Part shown: piece after piece, positions 1 to 4,162 of the stretch | Layout of the letters: the number at the start of each line of letters is the position of its first letter | Position numbering within the stretch: position 1 is the first letter of the stretch | Assembly (NCBI GenBank): GCA_007050895.1 | Contig: SMYP01000045.1 | Location: 1 to 5,409, forward strand | Origin: Candidatus Bathyarchaeota archaeon | GTDB lineage: Archaea; Thermoproteota; Bathyarchaeia; Bathyarchaeales; UBA233 | Length of the DNA: 5,409 bases | Reading direction: 5' to 3' | Notes under the pieces: generated by a model | What the model was told of the DNA's origin: nothing | Database searches by the model: none | The model's input: the letters and a program-made list of their open reading frames with translations, nothing else | Program-made: the position numbers and the translations under genes

Positions 1-480
1 TTCTGCCTGGTTTGCCCAATGCGCCCTCTTTGTGTATTAGTGCTATCCGCTTTAGGCTACATGGATTTCTCATACATCACTCAAATTACATATGGACCAC
101 TTTGGATTACAGGTTCCTACTTAACCTCGATAAACATAGCAATTTTCATTTTGATAACTGCTCTATCACTGGCGTACAGGCGTTTATGGTGCAGAATCTG
201 CCCATTAGGTGCATTGACAGCTCTATTTAGCACATTCACCCCGTTTAAACAAATTGCCCTCACTCGCTTGCATAAGAACGAACAAAAATGCACCAAATGT
301 GGTGTATGCAAACGCGTTTGCCCAACTCAAGCCAACCAAGTATACGATAAGAAGGGTGGCGATGTAACAGAATCAAGATGCATGTTGTGCGCGAGATGCG
401 TTGAAATGTGTCCCTACGAAGAAGCGTTAAGCTTGAAAGTTGCTGGAAAACCAGTAATGAAATCAAGAAACTGGCTATAG
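1..480 (+). CDS. Membrane-associated 4Fe-4S polyferredoxin, NapH-like (5'-truncated by window edge)
   Basis: The reading frame is open from base 1, so only the last 159 residues are seen and the start lies outside the window; the ATG at 19 is probably internal. Visible features in order are a CxxCP motif at the very edge (FCLVCP, residues 1-6), a hydrophobic segment around residues 45-58, a second CxxCP motif (WCRICPLGAL, about residues 63-72), and two classical CxxCxxCxxxCP ferredoxin clusters (Cys 97/100/103/107 and 127/130/133/137). Hydrophobic helices with paired Cys-Pro motifs followed by a two-cluster ferredoxin domain are typical of the NapH/MauN-like family of membrane polyferredoxins, which pass electrons between the quinone or membrane pool and a partner oxidoreductase. 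The electron partner cannot be told from this fragment. It ends in a TAG that overlaps a hairpin. The family assignment is firm; the specific function is not. Confidence 0.85.
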   Translation, partial: FCLVCPMRPLCVLVLSALGYMDFSYITQITYGPLWITGSYLTSINIAIFILITALSLAYRRLWCRICPLGALTALFSTFTPFKQIALTRLHKNEQKCTKCGVCKRVCPTQANQVYDKKGGDVTESRCMLCARCVEMCPYEEALSLKVAGKPVMKSRNWL

Positions 481-524
481 GCTTCAAAACTGAAGCCAAA
501 TAATTCTTGAATCCGCTTTTTTCT
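480..524 (+). terminator. Hairpin and T-run after the polyferredoxin gene
   Basis: A perfect 7-bp inverted repeat, GGCTTCA (480-486) and TGAAGCC (491-497) around the loop AAAC, begins on the last base of the stop codon. A run of six T follows at 517-522. Archaeal RNA polymerase terminates mainly at T-runs, so the T-run is the likelier stop; the hairpin may protect the mRNA 3' end. Confidence 0.55.
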
Positions 525-564
525 AAAATGAGGCATAGCGAGCGCCGTCTTCCAGAAAAACAGA

Positions 565-580
565 GAAGCTATAAATAATT
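565..580 (+). promoter_or_regulatory. TATA box for the glycosyltransferase gene
   Basis: CTATAAATAA at 569-578, preceded by purine-rich AGAGAAG resembling an archaeal BRE, lies about 45-50 nt before the TTG start at 621. This predicts transcription starting near 597-602 and a leader of about 20 nt that carries the Shine-Dalgarno. Prediction from consensus only. Confidence 0.6.
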
Positions 581-620
581 TCTCCGAAACTAAGTAAAGA
601 GTATATTTGAGGTGTAAGTT

Positions 621-1859
621 TTGCGAGTTGGCTTTTTTGTCTGGGAATATCCACCCAGACTTGTCGGGGGTTTAGGAACTTACGCGGAATACATGGCGCA
701 TGAGTTCGTTGATATAGGACATGACGTTTCCATTTTCACGCTAAACGGCGGCAACATGAAAACCAGAGAAATCCTGAGGGGTGTAGAAGTTCATCGACCT
801 TTAATCGCTAATGCTAGCAATATTTTCCCGTTCTTCGTTGTTGACGATTTGAAGAAATGGGGTACAAATATTCGACTTTTTAATGACATCTTCATTTACA
901 ATATTCTGAGCGCAACAAAATTTCTCAACGGGTTAATTATAAAAGAAAAATATCATTTTGATGTAGTCTGCGTTCACGATTGGCTAAGCAGCGTTGCGGG
1001 GCTCGTCATAAAGAACGAATCGAACATTCCAGTGGTTTTTCATACACACAGCACCGAATGGGGACGAAGCGGAGGTTACGGATCCGAGGTGGTGTCGCAC
1101 CTGGAGGACGCCATGGCTCACGGCGCTGACAAAATAATAACCGTAAGCTATGCAATGCAGCAGGATCTGATACGACACGGCTGGCCGCAATCAAAAATCA
1201 GCGTTGTATGGAATGGCGTGGACCCTGACCGGTATGACCCTGGCAAAGTTCACCGGGCGGACTCAGACAAAATTCGAGAATTATACAAGATACCTGACGA
1301 CTGGACCATGCTTCTTTTCGTGGGCAGGCTAACTTGGGTAAAAAGCGTCACAAACTTGCTACAAGCTATGCCAAGCGTTCTGAGAGAGTATCCAAAAACC
1401 AAACTGGTAATCTTGGGCAAAGGCGAACAGCAAGCGGACATTGAGGAAACTGCCGGCAGATTGGGAATAAAAGATAAAATCGTTTATCGCTTCGACTTTA
1501 TTCCAGAGGACGAACGCATCCTCCATTATGCTGCTTCAGACGTGTGTATTTTTCCCTCCATCTATGAACCCTTCGGAATAGTCAGCTTAGAGGCTATGGC
1601 CATGGAAAAACCTGTGGTAGTGGGAGCGCGAGGTGTAGTAGGCTTCAAAGAACAAGTAATAAGCTCTGGTCCAGACCAGAATGGCGTACACGTCAACGGC
1701 GAAGACCCAGCGGACATATCATGGGGAATAAAAGAAGCCCTAAAAAACCCTGAAAAAGCCAGAAACTGGGGAGAAAACGGAAGAAAACGAGTACTGGAAT
1801 ACTTTACATGGAGAAAAGTTGCTGAAGAAACACTCAAAATCTACAATTCATTGCTATAA
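621..1859 (+). CDS. GT4-family glycosyltransferase, glycogen-synthase-like
   Basis: A complete 412-residue GT-B fold glycosyltransferase, normal length for the GT4 family, that moves a sugar from an activated nucleotide donor to an acceptor in the cytoplasm. The N-terminal domain has the Gly-rich acceptor loop after the first strand (WEYPPRLVGGLGTY, residues 8-21), HDW at 119-121 and FHTHSTEWGR at 140-149. The C-terminal donor domain has VGRLTWVKS (R236 and K241, the usual donor-phosphate contacts) and the E-x7-E motif (E316 and E324). The start is TTG at 621: GAGGTG at 609-614 is a good Shine-Dalgarno 6 nt upstream, and the next in-frame Met would cut off the Gly-rich loop. The HDW and HTHS signatures resemble glycogen/starch-synthase-like members, but donor and product are unproven; a role in glycan or lipid glycosylation is equally possible. 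It is monocistronic and converges on the phosphofructokinase gene with a 33-nt gap. Confidence 0.9.
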   Translation: MRVGFFVWEYPPRLVGGLGTYAEYMAHEFVDIGHDVSIFTLNGGNMKTREILRGVEVHRPLIANASNIFPFFVVDDLKKWGTNIRLFNDIFIYNILSATKFLNGLIIKEKYHFDVVCVHDWLSSVAGLVIKNESNIPVVFHTHSTEWGRSGGYGSEVVSHLEDAMAHGADKIITVSYAMQQDLIRHGWPQSKISVVWNGVDPDRYDPGKVHRADSDKIRELYKIPDDWTMLLFVGRLTWVKSVTNLLQAMPSVLREYPKTKLVILGKGEQQADIEETAGRLGIKDKIVYRFDFIPEDERILHYAASDVCIFPSIYEPFGIVSLEAMAMEKPVVVGARGVVGFKEQVISSGPDQNGVHVNGEDPADISWGIKEALKNPEKARNWGENGRKRVLEYFTWRKVAEETLKIYNSLL

Positions 1860-1866
1860 ACAGCAA

Positions 1867-1889
1867 AGCATAATTTAAAACCAAATGCT
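1867..1889. terminator. Possible bidirectional terminator between convergent genes
   Basis: AGCAT (1867-1871) and ATGCT (1885-1889) form a weak 5-bp stem with an A/T-rich loop in the 33-nt gap between the two convergent stop codons. There is no strong T-run on the plus strand; the minus strand is T-rich here. Low confidence. Confidence 0.25.
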
Positions 1890-1892
1890 AAA

Positions 1893-2855
1893 CTATATCG
1901 CTAACATTTCAGCCAACTTCAATAAGCGAGTGTCAATTTGTTTACGCTTTCTACATGACTCATCAAGGTCTGTCGTAGCTACTGAGCCATTCCTAAGTCC
2001 AATCACCTTGTTTCCTACCTCTTGACAAAGTAATTCAATAGCTTTTTCAGCAAAAATGCTAGCCAAGAGACGACTCCGCGCTGTGGGGCTTCCACCACGT
2101 TGCGCATACCCCAGAATTGACAACCGGACTTCTGAACCTGTATGATTTTCGATTTCCTTGGCAATCGCTGCCGTATCTCCCACCCCTTCAGCAGCAACTA
2201 TAATAGCCGTCTTTTTTCCTTTACTAGCATTTTCCTTCAATACCTCAACAATCTGCGACATTTTACATTCATTCTCAGGAATAAGGATAACTTCAGCGCC
2301 GACTGTGATGCCCACGTTCAATGCTAGAAATCCTCGTTTCCTACCCATGACTTCTACAATGAAAATTCGCTCATGCGAAATTGCAGTATCCCTTATTTGA
2401 TCTATGGCCTTCACTGCCGTGTTCATCGCTGTATCGAAACCTATCGTTTCATCCGATCCAAAAACGTCATTATCTATGGTAGCTGGAACTCCCACCATTA
2501 GAGCGCTGCTTTCTCTGGCTAAATCCAAAGCACCTCTAAATGATCCATCTCCTCCAATAATCACTAAGCCATCCACATTGTTCAAAGCTAGGGTCTCAGC
2601 CGCTTTTTTGACCCCTTCTTCTTCCTCGAATTTCGCACATCTTAACGTGTGAAGTATGGTACCACCCCATTGGATTATGCCTCCCACCAACCGAGGAGTC
2701 AAACGCTTACAATTGTTGGTGAGCAGTCCATCCCAGCCTCTATGAAAACCCAAAACTTGAAGTTTTTGTGAATGGGCAATTCTTGTGACAGCTCGTATAG
2801 CTGCGTTCATTCCGGGCGCATCGCCACCCGGGGTTACTATCCCTATAGTTTTCAA
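1893..2855 (-). CDS. pfkA: 6-phosphofructokinase, PfkA family
   Basis: A complete 320-residue protein, the same size as Escherichia coli PfkA, predicted to phosphorylate fructose 6-phosphate to fructose 1,6-bisphosphate in glycolysis. Landmarks are PGGDAPGMN (residues 9-17), R72, the GGDGS donor motif (101-105), the catalytic TIDND loop (126-130, D128 as the base), MGR (170-172), E223 and QRGGSP (252-257). G104 matches ATP-dependent enzymes, where pyrophosphate-dependent ones have Asp. The second donor-discriminating position, Gly in ATP-PFK and Lys in PPi-PFK, is Ala125, and E. coli His249 is Tyr250. ATP is therefore the likelier donor, but this should be tested. Arg/Lys residues at E. coli allosteric-site positions (R21, R25, R155, K214) are present. 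The start is TTG at 2855: an in-frame TAG lies directly upstream, and GGAG (2865-2868, read on the minus strand) is 9 nt away. PfkA is not the usual archaeal phosphofructokinase, though Thermoproteus tenax has a PPi-dependent member. Confidence 0.93.
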   Translation of the reverse strand: MKTIGIVTPGGDAPGMNAAIRAVTRIAHSQKLQVLGFHRGWDGLLTNNCKRLTPRLVGGIIQWGGTILHTLRCAKFEEEEGVKKAAETLALNNVDGLVIIGGDGSFRGALDLARESSALMVGVPATIDNDVFGSDETIGFDTAMNTAVKAIDQIRDTAISHERIFIVEVMGRKRGFLALNVGITVGAEVILIPENECKMSQIVEVLKENASKGKKTAIIVAAEGVGDTAAIAKEIENHTGSEVRLSILGYAQRGGSPTARSRLLASIFAEKAIELLCQEVGNKVIGLRNGSVATTDLDESCRKRKQIDTRLLKLAEMLAI

Positions 2856-2913
2856 CTATCAACGCTCCATTACTATGATTAACTGAAACGCTCTAATCGC
2901 GCTTACAGAACTA

Positions 2914-2926
2914 GAATATATCTAAA
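2914..2926 (-). promoter_or_regulatory. TATA box for the phosphofructokinase gene
   Basis: Read on the minus strand this is TTTAGATATATTC, an archaeal TATA-like element about 60-70 nt before the TTG start at 2855. It predicts a leader of roughly 35-40 nt containing the GGAG. It lies back to back with the tRNA promoter in the same short divergent region. Confidence 0.5.
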
Positions 2927-2936
2927 CTTCCAAAAC

Positions 2937-2948
2937 ACATAAATCTTT
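2937..2948 (+). promoter_or_regulatory. TATA box for the tRNA-Tyr gene
   Basis: ACATAAATCTTT, an A/T-rich TATA-like element centred about 30 nt before the mature 5' end of the tRNA (2973). This is the expected distance if transcription begins a few bases upstream of the gene. Consensus-based prediction. Confidence 0.5.
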
Positions 2949-3003
2949 TAGTCTTATCCTAATGGTTTTTGTCGGGAGGTAGCTCAGCCTGGCAGAGCTC
3001 TCG

Positions 3004-3033
3004 AGCTGGCTAACTCGCTTAGCTGGCGGAGAT
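3004..3033 (+). other. tRNA-Tyr intron 1 (non-canonical, between positions 30 and 31)
   Basis: A 30-nt intron within the anticodon stem. Its BHB has central helix CTCT (2998-3001) with GGAG (3028-3031), a 5' bulge CGA (3002-3004, cut after G3003) and a 3' bulge ATG (3032-3034, cut after T3033). The inner helix is a continuous 9 bp (two G-U pairs), 3005-3013 with 3019-3027, closed by the loop CTCGC. The outer helix is poor (G2997-C3035, A2996-T3036, then a mismatch), so this is a relaxed BHB. Confidence 0.88.
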
Positions 3034-3040
3034 GCTGTAG

Positions 3041-3087
3041 AGGTCTACCCAAGGTGGGCTTCATTCTAGCCTGCACAGGCCACAGAT
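3041..3087 (+). other. tRNA-Tyr intron 2 (canonical, between positions 37 and 38)
   Basis: A 47-nt intron at the classic archaeal position. The BHB is complete: central helix CTGT (3035-3038, positions 32-35) with ACAG (3082-3085), a 5' bulge AGA (3039-3041, cut after G37) and a 3' bulge ATA (3086-3088, cut after T3087). The inner helix is GGTCT (3042-3046) with AGGCC (3077-3081). A further small hairpin, CCCA/TGGG around AGG, lies at about 3048-3058. The outer helix is the mature anticodon stem and forms only after intron 1 is gone. Confidence 0.93.
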
Positions 3088-3134
3088 ACCGAGCTGTCGC
3101 AGGTTCAAATCCTGCTCTCCCGACCAAACTATCC

Positions 3135-3141
3135 AAAAAAA
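3135..3141 (-). terminator. T-run terminator for the small minus-strand gene
   Basis: Seven consecutive A on the plus strand give a T7 run on the minus strand about 23 nt after the stop codon at 3164-3166. Archaeal polymerase stops efficiently at such runs. It would end the transcript just before it enters the tRNA from the opposite side. Confidence 0.45.
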
Positions 3142-3163
3142 CAGCCAAAACGCTCACGAGAAA

Positions 3164-3346
3164 TTATGGTCTTACGCATTCGGCTTTGGGTCTATAAGGA
3201 CGCTTTCTTGTTCGTTTTCGCTCATGGTATTCGCACTCTTTAAGCCGGGTCAAAATCCACCCTTTGTCTTGGTATGCGCAGCCGCAAGGTAACCTAGTCA
3301 CTTTTGCTGGTTGAGCATGATCCTTCTTCGCCATTTTTCCGTTCAT
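3164..3346 (-). CDS. Small basic Cys/His protein, possible zinc-binding, unknown function
   Basis: A 60-residue frame (56 if the second ATG at 3334 is used). It contains CGC (residues 21-23) and, after about 15 residues, CxxxH (C38, H41 in ECEYH), a spacing that could bind one zinc ion, followed by a strongly basic stretch (HERKRTRKRPYRPK, 41-54) and a last Cys at 57. Metal binding and nucleic-acid contact are inference; I do not recognise the family. The frame is open further upstream to a TTG at 3433, but that extension has no Shine-Dalgarno, overlaps the preceding gene, and contains the predicted TATA box at 3381-3390, so a start at 3346 or 3334 is preferred. Neither start has a strong ribosome binding site; a short leader is likely. 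A T7 run follows the stop. Being a short frame, it may still be non-coding. Confidence 0.55.
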   Translation of the reverse strand: MNGKMAKKDHAQPAKVTRLPCGCAYQDKGWILTRLKECEYHERKRTRKRPYRPKAECVRP

Positions 3347-3380
3347 CCTACGATTAGCTACTTCAAAGTAGGTACAGTGG

Positions 3381-3390
3381 CTAAAATAAG
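3381..3390 (-). promoter_or_regulatory. TATA-like element for the small Cys/His gene
   Basis: CTTATTTTAG on the minus strand, about 40 nt before the ATG at 3346, predicts a start near 3360 and a leader of 10-25 nt. It directly follows a possible terminator of the upstream gene, so the T-rich bases may serve both purposes. Confidence 0.35.
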
Positions 3391-3411
3391 TTGCCAGGAA
3401 AGCCATGCAAC
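3383..3411 (-). terminator. Possible terminator of the Pelota-like gene
   Basis: On the minus strand GTTGC and GCAAC (ends at 3411 and 3390) bracket an imperfect stem with GG/CC and loop CTTT, followed by TTATTTT. The stem has two internal mismatches, so confidence is low. Confidence 0.3.
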
Positions 3412-3425
3412 ATAGCGATGGGTAT

Positions 3426-4157
3426 TTACTCAAGTTGTGCTAAACACAATAAACCGCCAAGCTGTGTGAGACGTTTACCCGCAGCCGATTCAGCGTTTAT
3501 TATTCGTGTTTTGACTTTTTTATTTGATGCAATCTGCAATAATCTGTGCAGTCTGTTTTTTTGTGGGTTATCTGCAAGGTAGCTGTTTGTGAGCATTAGA
3601 TATACCGGTGTGGGTCCGCACGGTTTCTGACGTTTAAGAATTAGTTTTTCTACTTCTTGAAGTGAAAAAAGCACAAGATTGGTATTGTCAGTGGTGTTGA
3701 TGCATTTTTCCAGGATTTCGATGAGATTTTCTGTTTCTTCATTGGTTGTTTCCTTGATTGACTTCTGGAATATAGGGTTCCTCGTCAGCTCGATAATCTG
3801 ATGTGATGAGCCTGCGAATCCTGTTATCTTGGAGAACGCTGCTTTGTTCGGTCCATCAGTAAGCCACCTATGATGCTGACGAATATGGTTGATGAGTTCC
3901 TGGTGGTAGTTATTTCTTGGGGTGGACACGAGTATTATGCTTCGAACTCCCTCTCTTAGTGTAGGTCGTAGTGCGTTGACTATAGACTCGTAGAAGTTGT
4001 ATGCGTCCTTAGGGTTCTTTCTAATTCCGTTGAAGTTGATAGTTACTTCTGGTTTTGCCACATTGCTATAGACTTTCCATATGACTGCGGAGTCTTCCTC
4101 AATTCCTGCTAGGATTGCGACTGGATAGCCTCGCCTATATCGTTTCTTTTGTTTCAA
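3426..4157 (-). CDS. Pelota/aRF1-superfamily protein lacking the N-terminal domain
   Basis: A 243-residue soluble protein that resembles Pelota (Dom34) and aRF1 over the central and C-terminal domains only. In the central domain, a strand AVIWKVYS (24-31) is followed by RKNPKDAYNFYESIVNAL (46-63, like the Pelota K/R-rich loop and FYE helix), SIILVSTPR (73-81, in the place of the SPGF strand-loop), and ITGFAGSSHQIIELTRNP (111-128, in the place of the SSGxxxAxxE segment). The C-terminal domain ends with RIINAESAAGKRLTQLGGLLCLAQL (218-242), the equivalent of the Pelota SSxHxxGxQLxxLxGIAAxLRF end. Pelota is about 350 residues; the missing part is the Sm-like mRNA-channel domain. No GGQ motif is present, so it is not a canonical release factor. 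The start is TTG at 4157; an in-frame stop lies shortly upstream and the Shine-Dalgarno is weak. It follows the surface-protein gene by 5 nt, suggesting coupled translation. A ribosome-related role is inferred from family likeness by eye only. Confidence 0.72.
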   Translation of the reverse strand: MKQKKRYRRGYPVAILAGIEEDSAVIWKVYSNVAKPEVTINFNGIRKNPKDAYNFYESIVNALRPTLREGVRSIILVSTPRNNYHQELINHIRQHHRWLTDGPNKAAFSKITGFAGSSHQIIELTRNPIFQKSIKETTNEETENLIEILEKCINTTDNTNLVLFSLQEVEKLILKRQKPCGPTPVYLMLTNSYLADNPQKNRLHRLLQIASNKKVKTRIINAESAAGKRLTQLGGLLCLAQLE

Positions 4158-4162
4158 AATAC

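Larger units (their letters stand above)
2973..3126 (+). tRNA. tRNA-Tyr(GUA), two introns, CCA encoded
   Basis: Removing 30 nt and 47 nt leaves a perfect 74-nt cloverleaf plus encoded CCA (3124-3126). The acceptor stem is CGGGAGG (2973-2979) with TCTCCCG (3116-3122), closed by one G-U pair. The D arm is GCTC/GAGC (2982-2985, 2995-2998), the anticodon stem CTCGG/CCGAG, the variable loop CTGTC, and the T arm GCAGG TTCAAAT CCTGC (3099-3115). The anticodon loop is CTGTAGA with GUA at 3037-3039. C1-G72 and discriminator A73 are the archaeal tyrosine identity elements and support the anticodon reading. Exons are 2973-3003 (to position 30), 3034-3040 (positions 31-37, seven nucleotides) and 3088-3123 (position 38 onward). 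The fifth pair of the anticodon stem (G31-C39) and the tyrosine anticodon are formed only if both introns are removed, which is strong internal support. An archaeal splicing endonuclease and ligase would be needed for maturation. Confidence 0.95.

Noticed and set aside
2158..2652. Open frames on the plus strand within the phosphofructokinase gene (2158-2400 and 2404-2652)
   Set aside because: They lie antisense to a well-conserved gene and their translations show no domain or motif; they are by-products of its codon use.
3005..3014. A tRNA-Ala or tRNA-Pro reading using the CTGGC triplets at 3006-3010 or 3023-3027 as the anticodon loop
   Set aside because: It gives no full anticodon stem, lacks the G3-U70 pair expected for alanine, and leaves C1-G72 unexplained. 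The GUA reading has two complete splice motifs and a perfect stem.
3347..3433. N-terminal extension of the small Cys/His protein to the TTG at 3433
   Set aside because: It has no ribosome binding site, overlaps the preceding gene and includes the likely TATA box; the extra residues show no recognisable motif.
3426..4157. Identification of the Pelota-like protein as a Vms1/ANKZF1-type peptidyl-tRNA hydrolase
   Set aside because: The GGSQ-like catalytic segment expected in the early loop is absent (the region reads NGIRKNPKD). GSSHQ at 116-120 aligns better with the Pelota SSG helix, so the closer match is Pelota domains 2 and 3.
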